From the NCBI GenBank assembly GCA_018105865.1, contig CM030845.1:13793390-13857389 (forward strand): DNA of 64,000 nt. Reading direction: 5' to 3'. How positions within the stretch are numbered: position 1 is the stretch's first letter; every line of letters starts with the position of its first letter. A program made the position numbers and the translations under genes. Under the pieces are notes generated by a model that was given only the letters and a program-made list of their open reading frames with translations, had not been told where the DNA came from and searched no databases. Source of the DNA: Metaphire vulgaris (lineage: Eukaryota > Annelida > Clitellata > Crassiclitellata > Megascolecidae). Below are positions 11,279-22,645 of this stretch, piece by piece.

Positions 11279-11466
11279 ATCCAGTGGGTTAACAGTAATG
11301 TTGAGAGCTGAATTGTCCCATTCCATTTCCTGTTTCTCAAACTCAACCTTATGGCTTGTATTGTTTAGCTTGGTGTCTACACGAGAAAAATAACGACGAA
11401 ATCCGAACAGACCAAGAGCGATCAGAAAGCCAGCACAAATGACAGCAGCTCCAGCAATTGCGATAG
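11279..11466 (-). CDS. CLSTN: Calsyntenin, transmembrane and proximal cytoplasmic exon
   Basis: The exon (188 bp) is bounded by acceptor TTTTTTTCAATAG and donor GTAGGT on the minus strand. It encodes a membrane span (IAIAGAAVICAGFLIALGLF), a basic stop-transfer FRRYF, and the first kinesin-light-chain-binding motif of calsyntenins, EMEWDNSALNITVNPLD; vertebrate proteins have EMDWDDSALTITVNP at this place. Its end is in phase 0, compatible with the terminal exon at 7281-7436. Cadherin repeats and the LamG-like ectodomain should lie upstream on the minus strand (above 11500). I recognised no such exon in this window, so the previous intron is long or the upstream exons are outside. Confidence 0.9.
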
Positions 11467-11499
11467 CTATTGAAAAAAACAAATACTGAGATTTGAAAT

Positions 11500-11639
11500 C
11501 ACACAAACAATAATTAATTTAACTTGATGCAGACTGACATTGCCTAACATTCTTATAATCATCGTCATCGTCATCATGGTCCTTAACCAATAAAAAAGCA
11601 ATGATAATGGTGTCTGATGCCAATTTACAGATTATCCAT
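11500..11639. other. Intron sequence, no feature
   Basis: Presumed calsyntenin intron upstream of the transmembrane exon; contains a short (ATC) run near 11560. Confidence 0.4.
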
Positions 11640-11830
11640 TCATATTTTATTAATATTAATTATATTATTATCATTATTATTTTATTATTATTATTATTTC
11701 TAACAACTTATTAAGCGCTATGCGCATAGCATAAAGTTAAAGTCAAGAGCACTTTAACATAAAACCTAACACTTCTAGAACTTCTAAATATATAAGCTTC
11801 AGAGCCACAAAATATTACGAAAGGAATTAA
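11640..11830 (-). repeat. LINE 3' tail, minus orientation, with (TAA)n
   Basis: An antisense (TAA)n run at 11650-11695, then TTAAGCGCTATGCGCATAGC, then AGTTAAAGTCAAGAGCACTT and AACCTAACACTTCTAGAACT. The same sequence recurs split at 12807-12829 and 14420-14490, which delimits an insertion there. Confidence 0.75.
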
Positions 11831-12802
11831 ATCGGCTTGAGATTTGCATGTTTTTACTGCTTGCAGCTTCCTGAGATGACCCACTACTTTTCAAGTGATG
11901 AAGAGCTCCCGATTCATCAGTGATCAAAACCGCAAACTTCACCGAGCAAGGGTGCTCGAATTGTAAACACTATATCTCAGCCAAATATGGTCCAATTTTC
12001 AAAATTTTCGATTTATTTTGTCCCAAATACAATCCCCTCCAACTTTGCCGCTAACCAAAGATAGGTTACCACTGAAAAATTTTAGCTGCACAGCTCTTAA
12101 CAAGAAAAAAAACTTTTTCGGAGTGGTGTTGTTTTAGGCCATATAGTGAACCCTCGCCCTATTTTTTAAATTTTTACACGGGTGGTTAGAAAGAGGAATG
12201 AAAATCCTAAACAATGGTGTATACCTCATATTTTTATCTCTTCTATGGCTCGAGATATAGTGAATTGTAAAAGATAAAAGCTTTGTTCAAAACTGATCAA
12301 ATCGACAATCTATAATTCAAAGGGGGCCGAGGTAGGGAGATCATATCTCAGCCAAATATGGTCCTATTTTCAAAATTTTCGATTTATTTTGTCCCAAATA
12401 CATTTCCCTACAACTTTGCCGCTGACCAAAGATAGGTTACCGCTGAAAAATTTTAGCTGCACAGCTTTGAACAACAACAAAATTTTGGGGAGGGGTGCTG
12501 TTTTAAGCCTGATAGTGGACTCTCATCCCAATTTTTTTAAAATTGTGCACGGATGGTTAGAAAGAGGATTAAAAATCCTAAACAGTGGTGTACACCTTAT
12601 CTTCTTTGCTTTCAATTAACCCGATTTTGAAAAAAATCAGGTTAATTGAAAGCAAATAATTTTAAAAAATTTTTTGAAAAATCAATATTACGTGAAAATA
12701 CGCAAAAGCGTTGGAGTGAAAATAGCGTGACGAATATATTAGGGGTCCCCGGTAGCGTAATGGCTAATTGATGGCGTATATATATTCGGGGTCCCCGGTA
12801 AA
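11830..12802 (-). mobile_element. TTAA-type MITE with two ~370 bp units (minus)
   Basis: Two units, starting with ATATCTCAGCCAAATATGGT at about 11971 and 12345, are about 374 bp apart. They carry shared blocks such as CGATTTATTTTGTCCCAAAT and GATAGGTTACC. Reversed, they match the units at 15.1, 46.9, 47.2, 53.1 and 53.5 kb. The right end, read on the minus strand, is TTAACCCGTTTACCGGGG, like TTAACCCTTTAACAGGGG at 46751. The lower end is not clear; I place it near a TTAA at about 11827. Confidence 0.6.
12607..12652. repeat. Strong hairpin inside the TTAA MITE
   Basis: GCTTTCAATTAACC.GATTTT and AAAATC.GGTTAATTGAAAGC are complementary arms of about 20 bp around a short A-rich loop. Confidence 0.8.
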
Positions 12803-12829
12803 CGGGTTAAGCGCTATGCGCATAGCATA

Positions 12830-14355
12830 ACGTCGCTAGGAGCGCTGTTTATAGCTGCTCGCAGGTGTCTGAGCCTGCTGAAATAGTTTAATTCTGAGTG
12901 TCGTCAGTGCAATTTCTTCGACCGTCGGATACGGATTGTCTATCTCAGATTACAGTCCGTCGGAGGGATGTAACGGCAACCATCGTTTTTGGCGTGAACT
13001 CGTTAATTTTCGACGTGTCTGAGTGCCGTTGTGACAGGTAGACTTCGCTGTAGTTTTCGCGTTATTCGTCAGAGGGAGTCTCTTTCAAAGTTATTCTGTT
13101 TTCGACCGCCGATCTCGGATTAATTCTCCTAAAAAGGCTACATCGCGAAACTATCAGATTTCGATTGAACTTCCAGATGTGTCTTAACTGCCTTGTAGTT
13201 TCAGTCGCTGGATTGGAACACTGTTATCACGGATGCGTGCGATCATAATTAATCAGTTGTCGTTCGGTTCAAGAGTCGTCGAGACGAATTGATCTTTCGA
13301 CTTCGAGTCATTCGAAAGAGGGAGCTCAGGCCTCAGACATTATTTTGAAGAATATGGTTCAGACATATTTGCGTTCAGAACTCTTCAGCATTGGACTTTG
13401 CTTGGAACCGCGCCCTTCTGCCTTCACACGTCTACGCGGATGACGGGCAGATCTATGCCTTCTGCCCCCAGCGGAGGCTGAGGGTCTTCGGTCTCGTGTT
13501 GAGGAGTGCATCCGAGAGATCGGACGGTGGGCCTCAGCGAATCGAATTTCACTCAATCCTGCCAAGACGGAATTTCTATGGATCAGCACGCCAAGGAGAA
13601 ACCACCTGATAAACCGTGCGCCGTTCCAGATTGGCGATGCAGTCATCCTTCCGTCCATCGAAGTCCGTCTGTTAGGTGTTCTGCTGGACGAATCGCTGAC
13701 GTTCGTGGGACATGTCAGTAATGTCACCAGAATCTGCTTCCACCAACTTCGAAAGATTAAAGAGATCCGCCGGTACATCTCAACTCAGGCTGCGATCCAA
13801 CTGGCACGCGCTCTTATCGTAGCCAGAGTCGATTATTGCAACAGCATTTTACTTGGTCTCCCAGCCAGTCAGCTGAACCGCCTTCAATCGGCCCTTAATG
13901 CCGCCGCTAGGCTGATTTGTGGGGTTAGGTGGCACGACCACGTAACCCCATTGCTGAGAGACAAGCTACATTGGCTACGGTTACCGGAGCGGATCGTCTT
14001 TAAACGGTGCCGACTGACGTTCCGTGTCCTACACGATCCCTCGTGTCCCAGTTATCTATCCGAGCTTATTCGGAAGCCGTCAGCGTCTGACCGTCGCCTT
14101 CAACTACGTTCAAGCAGTCGTCCGATACTGTACATTCCACCGCCGTCGAAGACTGTGAAATTCGGTGAGCGTTCTGTCATTCGTGGCAACCCTCTTCTTT
14201 TTGGAATTCGTTGCCAGACACAGTGACATCCGCTACTTCCTTGGAACGGTTCTCAGCTGCGCTGAAGACATATTTATTCAACATTTCATTTCCATTTATG
14301 TAAAGTGCTTTTGCTTTTGGCATCTAGCTATGTTATAGCGCTATAGATTTGTCGA

Positions 14356-14419
<64 letters not shown>
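12830..14419 (+). mobile_element. Internally deleted L2/CR1-group LINE inserted into another LINE tail
   Basis: The interrupted target is readable: AAGCGCTATGCGCATAGC at 12807-12824 resumes as AGTTAAAGTCAAGAGCAC at 14420. The intact version of this junction is at 11715-11750. The insert therefore runs from CGTCGCTAGG at 12830 to the end of (TAA)n near 14419. Its first 560 bp is a GC-rich leader without a long frame. The frame then starts directly at the RT YADD region (VYADDGQIYAF near 13430), so endonuclease and most of RT are missing. Confidence 0.75.
13400..14290 (+). pseudogene. L2/CR1-group RT, YADD box to C terminus
   Basis: Frames read HVYADDGQIYAF, VEECIREIGRWASANRISL, NPAKTEFLWIST, VRLLGVLLDESLTFVGHV, RALIVARVDYCNSILLGLP, HVTPLLRDKLHWLRLPERIV and PPPSKTVKFGERSVIRGNP. 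These are the ordered C-terminal blocks of L2/CR1-group LINEs. Three shifts are visible (near 13490, 13705 and 14220). The segment from 13705 to 14220 is open for 173 codons. It belongs to the deleted LINE at 12830-14419. Confidence 0.85.
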
Positions 14420-14421
<2 letters not shown>

Positions 14422-14490
14422 GTTAAAGTCAAGAGCACTTTAACATAAAACCTAACACTTCTAGAACTTCTAAATATATAAGCTTAAGTT
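14420..14490 (-). repeat. Second half of the interrupted LINE tail
   Basis: AGTTAAAGTCAAGAGCACTT through AATATATAAGCTTA matches 11742-11812 and continues the half at 12807-12829. Confidence 0.75.
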
Positions 14491-14524
14491 CAGATTTTAC
14501 ACTCCATGAATCGACGACCGGATG

Positions 14525-15025
14525 TTGGAGTTTATTTATTTCAAGACAATTTCTATAGCGCCGTGCACTAGGCTAAGGCCTACGCCAAGGGCGCTGCACA
14601 CACACATAGTCAACCATCTCCTAAACTAAAAAAGGTGCGTCTTTAGTTCTCTCAGGAACTGTCCAGCAGAGTTGGCCTCAGTCACTGCAGTCGGCAAGGC
14701 ATTCCAAAGCAATGGGTTCCCGCGTGAGGAGGACCTATCTCCGAACTTCGGAGTCTGTGACGGAGGCGGAACGAGCAGTAGGACACGATGGCCGGAGCGA
14801 AGTGCCGACCTCCGTACGTTCGACGTTGATCGTAGGACTAGCTCAGCCAGGTACTGTGGACACTGGACAGTGCGGGTCCTATAACGCTCGGAAGGTTAGC
14901 CAGCATCGCTTATGGATAATGCGCTCCCGGGCTCGAAGCCAGTGCAGCTGATCACGCAGTAGGGGGGGTCACATTGACTTCCCAGAGGCTGCTGAAGACG
15001 ACCCGAGCAGCTGTATTAGCTGACT
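14525..15025 (-). pseudogene. L2/CR1-group LINE C terminus, minus
   Basis: The minus frame reads KFGDRSSSRGNPLLWNALP, VTEANSAGQFLRELKTHLF and then a tail GGCGCTATAGAAATTGTCTT with AAATAAATAAA. Upstream it decays quickly. It is 5'-truncated and lies tail-to-tail with the LINE at 12830-14419. Confidence 0.75.
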
Positions 15026-15029
15026 AGGG

Positions 15030-15385
15030 ATTTAATTTTTGGAATAGCGTTCTTCAGAAATGATTGCTGTAACGTTTTAAATTTGCTATATCTCAGGCTA
15101 TATAGGAGCTAAAAAGATGAGGTTTGCACCATTGTTTAGATTGTTTATTCCTCTTGCTAACCGTCCGTGCAAAACAAAAAAATTGGGGGTAGAGTCCACT
15201 TTACGGCCTAAAATATCACCCTCTCCAAAAAATTTCAAAGCCCCCTAGCAAAAACGTTTCAGCGGTTACCCCACTTTTGTCAGCGGCAAAGTTGTAAAGG
15301 GATGTCAGAGGAACAAAATAAACCAAAACGTTTGAAAATCGGTTGACATTTGGCAAAGATCTATCAATTCTAACCCGATGACCCC
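15030..15385 (+). repeat. Single unit of the TTAA-MITE repeat
   Basis: CTATATCTCAGGCTATATAG, AAAGATGAGGTTTGCACCAT, GTCCACTTTACGGCCTAAAA and CAGCGGCAAAGTTGTAAAGG follow the same order as in the dimeric copies at 46.9 and 53.1 kb. Only one unit is present here. Confidence 0.75.
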
Positions 15386-15769
15386 AATGTTTGAACATAA
15401 GTATAATAAATAAATTAATTAATGTTAAATCATCAACATTAATAATAAATTAATTAATTCATGTTAAAGCATTAACATCAAGAGTCATTTTAGTAATAGT
15501 AACAATTGATACTGCTGCTTTTCAAAAAGCAAACGTACTGCGCTTTCGATCAATCAGCGCTCTTGCCGCCTAATAATTTTGACCACTGAATATGAAATTT
15601 TGGACCAATCAGCCGTCTTGTCGCGACATATTTCCACTAAATATTTATTAAGGTAGTAAGTAGTTTAATTAATTACTAATGAAGTGAAATGGTATACATT
15701 TGTTTAAAAAAACTTAGATTTTCTCCTATTTCTCTTATGGGATGGAGTTTAAATGTGGTGGGTGTTGTT
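15386..15769. other. No gene; AT-rich
   Basis: AT-rich sequence with TTAATTAATG iterations near 15412-15475 and nothing recognisable. Confidence 0.4.
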
Positions 15770-17155
15770 CAGTGGCGGATCCAGGATTTTGGACCAGGGA
15801 TAAAATTTCAGAAATTCAGGCCAAGTCCACCAATACTTAATAACGTTACAGTATAGGCCTATACCTTACATGAAATAATTGAAATCACTATGAACTTTGG
15901 AATTTGTGAAAGTAGAACTCGATGAACATTTTCAATGATTTAATTTTATGTGAATTTATACTTTTTAAACACCTATACACAAAACATTGAATACTACAAC
16001 AATTATTTATGGGTATTGGCACTGATTAATTGTGCATATAAGCCTACTACACTAGTCCCTAAGTGGAATTTACGTCTATTCTTCATTTTAGCAAAAGTGT
16101 CAACTACACTATTGAAATCTAAATTTTCCGAAAATTCCTTTTCAATATTTAGCAATCCGACTGTCGCATTTCATCCATAGTTGAGCATGTTTCTTCAAGA
16201 ATCGAATCACGGGCCAATTCATCACAAAATATCTTTTTCTGTTGAGGTCGTTTCTCAGCAAACATTTCAGGGGCTTCACAGTTGTTAAAAAGCTCGATAG
16301 CATCTCGTTCAAGATTGTCAAAAATGATATCGTCCCTCATTTCTAGTATTCTACAGTGGCAAGATTTGATCAAACTTTCCGCAGTCTATTGAACTCAGAA
16401 TGAACTGTTTTGCAAATATTCTGACAACTTATTTACAGAGTCTAAAACTTTTGTTCAGAATTGTAGAATTTTTTCTATAGGTTATCTATTAAGTATTATG
16501 AAAATCTGAACGTTTGATGCATATTTAAACACGTTGTTTACAATAGCTTCACAAGACTGAAGCCAAAGATTTAATATAACTAGGCCTATAGGCGGTAGAC
16601 TGCAGCACTGCTAACATCGATCAATCAGACCTAATTCTGTTGTCACGTCATCAAAAGATAGCAAATACATTCTGCGTGAAATTCTACTTGGCGTTTAGAT
16701 TAATCCGGCACTGATTATTTAGATTAATTTTCCAGGCCACTTTTATTATTTAATCCGAGCCGGAACGTGATAAATGTTCGCCAGAAGACTCAAAACACAC
16801 TTTTTAATATTTTCAGTTGAAAATTTGCTGTAAAGTGCTCTTGTTTTTGACAGTTGTCATGCATACTGCGCTATATAAGTTGTCAGTTATGAATGAATGA
16901 ATGAATTTACTCTTAAAAGTCAAGCCAGAGGGATCAGCTGACCCCTCTGAACCCCCGTTAGATCCGCTTCTGGTAGGCCTATTGTTACTTGCGGTGTATC
17001 GTATAACATAGTTCAATATGAAGTGCTGCTGACTCCTGTACAAGTGCCCGTAGTTTTTGTATGCTTTTACCAAAAAAAGTTTCACAAGCGAAAAAAGTCC
17101 GGAAGTCCAGTGGTTGGATGCATCTTCACTTATCCGCCACGTGGAACCGCCACTG
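15770..17155 (+). mobile_element. Candidate hAT element with 13 bp ends
   Basis: Starts CAGTGGCGGATCC and ends GGAACCGCCACTG; the ends are inverted with one mismatch and have the CAGTGGCGG form typical of hAT transposons. The 8 bp flanks (GTGTTGTT and ATGTTATG) do not match well, so this may be two old ends and not one element. An antisense frame at 16149-16373 (MIKSCHCRILEMRDDIIFDN) is not recognisable as transposase. A LINE tail is inserted at 16815-16908. Confidence 0.45.
16815..16908 (+). repeat. LINE 3' tail with (TGAA)n
   Basis: GTAAAGTGCTCTTGTTTTTG … TACTGCGCTATATAAGTTGT followed by (ATGA)n. It interrupts a repeat whose uninterrupted inverted copy is at 19720-19870. Confidence 0.7.
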
Positions 17156-18487
17156 ATGTTATGTTAACTATTTACTATTTACTGCTGGTATAGCCTTTTA
17201 GCTGTATAAACTAAAATAATAAAACTGTTGTCGTCGTTATTTCATATTGACATTGGAATATGATAATTTCAATTAGTTTGATTAACGTCATGCATGACCG
17301 CTAATTTAATATTAGTAATATAGTTCCAGTAGTTATCTGTATAAACCGTGTAAATTGTTCGTGATATCAATTTAAAGCGATTATAGTCTGTTGTAACAAC
17401 AAAGTTATTTTCTTACTTATATGGCTGCACCAGTAACAGTAACATGTTACATTTGAAATTTTTTAACAAGTAACTAATTACATTTTAGACCCAGTAACAG
17501 GTAACAGTAACAAATTACATTTTAGACCCGGTAACAAGTAACAGTAACTAATTACTTCTCTAAAATAACATACCCAACACTGCAAAACATTTACCGATCC
17601 GCAGCATCAGAAAGTTTGAGAAGCACTGGTCTAGTAGCCTGTAAGACAGACCTAGTGAGTCACCCAATTAATTATGGCTTACCTAATCCGAGAGACAGCA
17701 TTTTGTCCTGATCGGTCTATCTGATTTGGCTAAAGGAAAATGACAAACTTTTTCAGCCGAGTCGCTCGTTTTGCCTATTTCGGAATACAACAAGATAATT
17801 TCCTGCTCAGATTATGCTCATCAGTTAGGCTAAACTAAACTCGCATATTCGATCCGACAGCGTTTAACTTTCGATCAGTCTCAGTCAACAAATCTTCAGA
17901 TTCAGCAGTCTGTTTCTTTCCGCTGGATGAATAATTCAGTATTTCCAGTGACTTTATATATTAGGCTACGCTCGTCATACTGTCGGACCATACGGAAACA
18001 CTAGCATTGTTCGTAATATTCGCGTGACTTTTGAACTCGCGAAAATTTATCTAGATTCCAATACCTCCCCTCGACCTGCAGGCTACCAGCTCGGCTGCCC
18101 TTGCTGATAAATGACCTTTTTTATCTCGGCTAGGCGTTTAGTTTGCAGTAGTATCACAGGCTGCTAGGTTGATTGCAAGGCCTATCTGCATGCTGCGACT
18201 TACTAGACTGTCGGCTGAATCATGCCTATGAGAGCAGAAAGGGCGGAGAAAACTGTGCTGCAGTCGGCATCTCAGAAACATAAAAAGCACTGCGATACAC
18301 ACAAGCCTTTAGTTATACAATGCGTGGTAGAGGATCTTATCGGTGTACTGCAGAAATAGCCGTGGATATTGTATATGCGGCAAAATAAATCGGATATAGG
18401 TCTACCAATAGATTTGCGAGATTAGAAAATGTCAAAATATGCAATTGAAAGAACAGTTCAACTCGAAACTGCAACAGAGGTTGACTA
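17156..18487. other. Gene-free; GTAACA iterations at 17420-17560
   Basis: Units of about 48 bp containing AATTACATTTTAGACCC and GTAACAGTAAC are repeated two to three times near 17420-17560, perhaps a transposon end. The remainder, including the short antisense frame at 18337-18537, has no recognisable feature. Confidence 0.45.
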
Positions 18488-19087
18488 CCGGTATAGTATA
18501 TTATAATGACTCCCATATAATCATAACTCCCCCTCATTATTATATATATAATAATGACTCCCCCATCATTATTTTATATATAATAATAACTCTCTCTATA
18601 TTATAATAACTCCCTTAGTTTTTCAGAAGCCAGCTGAGATACCATGGCCTAGAGCACCAAAAGCTTTTTTATATCGAGAATTGTTCCAATCGTGTGCTTG
18701 TGGGATTAAAAATTTGTTGTTTTGGTATCAATTAAATTCATTATTGGCATTTAAGTGGAGCAATAGGACTGAAACCATATTGATAAGTGGATAGCATATT
18801 AAATGCATCTAAGTAGTTTAACATTCTGGTAAGCATTGCCCTTTCAGGAATTTTAGGAAAACTGGGAGATTGGAAATGGGTCTATAATTTTATATAACCA
18901 TTTTAGAGACATTTTTATAAATTGGGGTTATTTTGTTTAATTTTTAGGCCTACTTCTTCTGGGGAGTTATTATAATATAGAGAGAGTTATTATTATATAT
19001 ATAATAATGAGGGGGAGTCTTTATTATATATATATAATAATGATGGGGGAGTTATTATTATATGGGGTCATTATAATATGCTACACC
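18488..19087. mobile_element. Foldback MITE with ~125 bp inverted repeats
   Basis: The left arm (ATATTATAATGACTCCCATA … TATTATAATAACTCCC, 18494-18615) is repeated in inverse orientation at 18960-19082, around a 340 bp core. Both outer ends adjoin CCGGT (ACCGGT on each side), a possible target duplication. The arms are built of alternating GACTCCCC/ATAATAAT motifs. No coding frame. Confidence 0.75.
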
Positions 19088-19371
19088 GGTGTATGGTAGG
19101 ATATCGTCTGCACTCTGCTGCCATGATCCGGCCCACAGAGTTTATACAGATTCAGCCTTTCTCGAGTATACAGTTTCTAGTAGGCCTACAGTATACAGTA
19201 TACACGCTTTATCTGCATTTACTAACAGCCAACATCGAAGATCAAGGTCGACCGAACTAACGATGTTTATACAAGGCGCTACTCATATTGGGGCGGGAAG
19301 TTAGCAGATTGGTAACAACGTCAACGTTGGACAAGAGAGCAGAATGTCGAGGGTTGGAGACCCGCAGGAGT
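19088..19371. other. No recognisable feature
   Basis: Contains short TAGTAGGCCTA/GTATAC motifs but no gene-like frame with support. Confidence 0.4.
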
Positions 19372-19490
19372 AAGTAGGTAGTAAAATCTCGTTCATTTCT
19401 ATAGCGCTTTCAAAAGCAGCACCAAAGTAGCTCCTTATTCCTATGCGATTAATCTTAGTATGAAGTAGCTATAGCCAAAGGTTAGGTCAT
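19372..19490 (-). repeat. LINE/SINE 3' end (GTAAAATCTCGT family)
   Basis: GTAGTAAAATCTCGTTCATT, TCTATAGCGC, AAAGTAGCTCCTTATTC and AGCTATAG match 32283-32400 and 55800-55915 in order. At 55.8 kb it is the 3' end of a recognisable minus-strand LINE. Confidence 0.65.
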
Positions 19491-19719
19491 TTAATCCAAA
19501 GAATCAGTGGTTGAGACGTTACAGTCAGAGGCGGTTCTACGTTGGGGATGACTGAGAATGCATCCCCTGACGACCCATCAAAAATGCGTCTTCAATGGAA
19601 GATAATTGTCTAAACGGATTAGCCTTCATGTATATCCACAAAGTTATGGACATATTCAGAGACAAAGTTATCGATAAATTCGCTTTCAGCTAGGATGACC
19701 AGGTGTCCCGGATTGGTCG

Positions 19720-19870
19720 GGACCAGAAGCGGATCTAACGAGGGTCAGGGGGTTAGCTGACCCCCATGGCCTGACTTTTAAGTAAAGTGGCCTGTTTTCC
19801 GAAAATAATGTAATATGTTTCTCATAAATAATCATTGCCGGATTAATCTAAACGCCAAGTAGAATTTCCG
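19720..19870 (-). repeat. Inverted copy of the 16.7 kb repeat
   Basis: CCAGAAGCGGATCTAACG … CCGGATTAATCTAAACGCC is the reverse complement of 16676-16980, minus the LINE tail present there. Confidence 0.7.
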
Positions 19871-19917
19871 AATTCGCTCAGAATGAATTGATAACAAAAT
19901 TTGATGATGCTCAGGAC

Positions 19918-20288
19918 TAGGGTTGTAACTTTTCCGGAAAAGTAGAATTTTGGGAATTATACCGGAAATTTCCAGAAATTTTCGGAAAAATGAAACCGGA
20001 AGTGCCGCGCGTATGTACATAAAAATATTATATAGCGCTACAATCCTGACAGTTGTTAACAAATGCCCAACAAATGGATAGTAATAAATAGTAATAATGA
20101 TAATAAAAAATAATAATAGATAGTAGTAATAGTAATAAATAGTAATAAATAATAATAAACATTAATAATACTAATATTAATAAATAATAATGATAATCAA
20201 CTTTTCCGGAATTATTCCGGAAAAGTTCCGCTATTTTCCCGAAATTTCCGGAATAATTCCAGAGGAAATTTCCGAGCTCACATCCCTA
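19918..20288. mobile_element. hAT-type MITE with 8 bp target duplication
   Basis: Starts TAGGGTTGTAACTTTTCCGG and ends TTTCCGAGCTCACATCCCTA. The flanks are CTCAGGAC (19910-19917) and CCCAGGAC (20289-20296), an 8 bp duplication with one mismatch. The core is AT-rich (TAATAG/TAATAA). No coding capacity. Confidence 0.75.
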
Positions 20289-20580
20289 CCCAGGACTAGG
20301 AAATTGAGATAAATTGATATGCATGAAATAATATAAAAAACATAACGAACTTTTAAAAACATTAAAAAACATGTTTAAAAATAAAAAAAAAACGTAAAAA
20401 CGTTTTTGACATCTATGGGAGAGACATCAATAGGCCTAAACATACTAGTACTACATATATTGTGTAACTAAATATACACAGAAAAACGTGCACAGAAGAA
20501 TGGAGGAAGGCAATAATAATATCGATGTATAAAAAGAACTATAAAACTGAATTCAGCAATTATCGTGCCATTCATCATCA
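20289..20580. other. No recognisable feature
   Basis: A-rich sequence (poly-A runs near 20330-20400) between transposon remnants. Confidence 0.4.
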
Positions 20581-20875
<295 letters not shown>

Positions 20876-21062
20876 CAGTGGCGGCTCCACCGGGGGAGCC
20901 AGGGGGCCCGTGCCCCCTATTGAATGGCTGGCCCCCCAGTGGCCTCCCAGTTGGGACCCTATACTTAATTCTACATACATTAAACAACAAATGGTTGGCC
21001 CCCATGATTAGAAGTTGCCACCCCAACGGTCCCCCACTTGCCAAATCCTAGAGCCGCCACTG
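20876..21062. mobile_element. hAT MITE (CAGTGGCGGCTCC type), copy 1
   Basis: Starts CAGTGGCGGCTCCACCGGGG and ends CCTAGAGCCGCCACTG. It is nearly identical to 27381-27563. Inserted in (TTA)n, so the target duplication (TTATTTAT/ATTATTAT) is unclear. Confidence 0.8.
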
Positions 21063-21127
<65 letters not shown>

Positions 21128-21160
21128 TATCATCATTATTTTCGAATATTATTATTATTA
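21063..21160. repeat. (TTA)n/(TCA)n microsatellite
   Basis: ATT triplets followed by ATC triplets; continues as the simple-repeat tail of the adjacent minus-strand LINE. Confidence 0.85.
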
Positions 21161-22230
21161 TGTGAAAGTTCCACGGAAGGCGACAGCGTTAAATCTCTGG
21201 AGTGTCATGGATGTCTCTCTTTCATCTCCAGATTGTCGTGTTAGGATACTGCCGATTTCCTTTAAGAAGTGAAGACCTTCTTCGTTGATTGGACCCATTG
21301 TCTCCCAAGCCATAGGAACAAATTAAGTGATATGAGAAAGACAGTTGCTGGTATTTGTCCCTTTTCCTCTCGACTGCACGTTCAGCTGCGAATAATGCTG
21401 TCTGATGACAGTAGGAAGCAGCGAATGTGTCTGCGACAGTAACATGATTAACATCCCACGTAGCGCATTTTCCTGTCCTCCATGGGATGAGAGGCAGCCA
21501 TCCGGTCGTTTTTCATCGGATCTCGATAGGCCAGGTTGTTCCTTTGACAACGGAAAACCGGCCATTATCAGAGAATGACAAAAATTAAGGGCGGCGTGTC
21601 GGACGATTCGTCTAGGTGCTAGTCGACAGGAGAGACCATGGTGGCCATCTCGTTCAACTAGAGATCCGCAAGGACAGCTATGTGGCATGCACATGGTCCC
21701 AAGTCGTAGACCAGCCGCTATGCGCACAGATTCATTGTCAAGTCTTAGGCCGCAGTTGCTGATGGACACAGACAAAAGCCAGTCGCCTGAATATTGTGAT
21801 GAAACTGCATTCAATCTGGCTCTGTCGATGTCACTTGATGTAACTTGTGTGACTTGACAACAAGCTGGAGAGTTCTTTTGCGATCAGTGGATTGTCCCAC
21901 TGTGATTGATGATGTTGCTTATCTATTTCTGGCGTTTGCAGGCTTGTGATACTGCACCATTCTGCGTTTGCCGATGACAGACGTTCGTCTTCCGATAGTG
22001 GTGTGTTTTGAGGATGGTGGACTGTAGTGACGCTGTGCCGGCGGCGGAAGCCAGAAAGGCAGGAAGTGCCAGCGGTGACACGCGTCGGACTCCGAGTCCT
22101 CCATGTCTGATTGGAAGAGAAGCTTGAACCCACTGTGAATCCGAAAGCAAAATATTCAACACGGATGACAGACATTCACGAAGCATGTAGTCGAACTTTT
22201 CAAGCAACGGATGTTGCATACATGGAGCTG
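21161..22230 (-). pseudogene. LINE C-terminal region (Cys/His-rich type), copy 2
   Basis: On the minus strand: LPIRHGGLGVRRVSPLALPA near 22115, then RIAAGLRLGTMC, SCPCGSLVERDGHHGLSCR, RHAALNFCHSLI, GLSRSDEKRPDG, and the terminal GDSILTRQ-like part near 21250. The LP(I/V)R.GGLGI block followed by the CxCG…HGLSCR knuckle is the usual end of this non-LTR polyprotein type. The 3' part matches 9130-9700. Several stops and shifts. Confidence 0.8.
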
Positions 22231-22299
22231 CTCTTAGAGACTAGAGTGAAGAGTATTCGTTGAAATCCCAGCGAACTACGTGAGCCGTGTGACGGTGTT

Positions 22300-22645
22300 G
22301 TTGTTGTCGTTGTAATGTGTTTATTTGTGAGGATCTTTTTAAGTTCAGCGAAGGCTGGCTTCGTCATTCCTATTCTGATTTCAACGTCCTTTTCATTTCT
22401 TCCATAGCTGCTTCCTAGATATCTGAACTTTGTTACCTGTTTTATTTCTATCCCATTATATTGTAGTCTGCACCTAGGAATTTCTTTTTTTATTAGTACC
22501 ATACAGTTCGTCTCTTTGTATTTATTCTTAGTCCTTTCTTTTCACTCTCTTCTGTCACTCTGTCTAATAACCTTTGTAATTTTCTTTCCGTATCTGCAAT
22601 TAGTGCGGTGTCATCTGCGTATCGTTCATTCCTCAGTTAGATTAA
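22300..22645 (-). pseudogene. RTE-like LINE RT fragment
   Basis: The minus frame reads RYADDTALIADTERKLQRLL, EESEKKGLRINTK, then after a shift VTKFRYLGSSYGRNEKDVEI and ELKKILTNK. It contains the YADD catalytic box and the following block. It joins the other LINE at about 22230 through a short unrelated stretch. Confidence 0.8.

Noticed and set aside
13260..13300. tRNA-like B box (GGTTCAAGAGTC)
   Set aside because: No matching A box at the right distance and no cloverleaf; it lies in the leader of a deleted LINE.
16149..16373. hAT transposase frame on the minus strand
   Set aside because: The 74-codon sequence shows no BED, catalytic or dimerisation motif; position between hAT-like ends alone is not enough.
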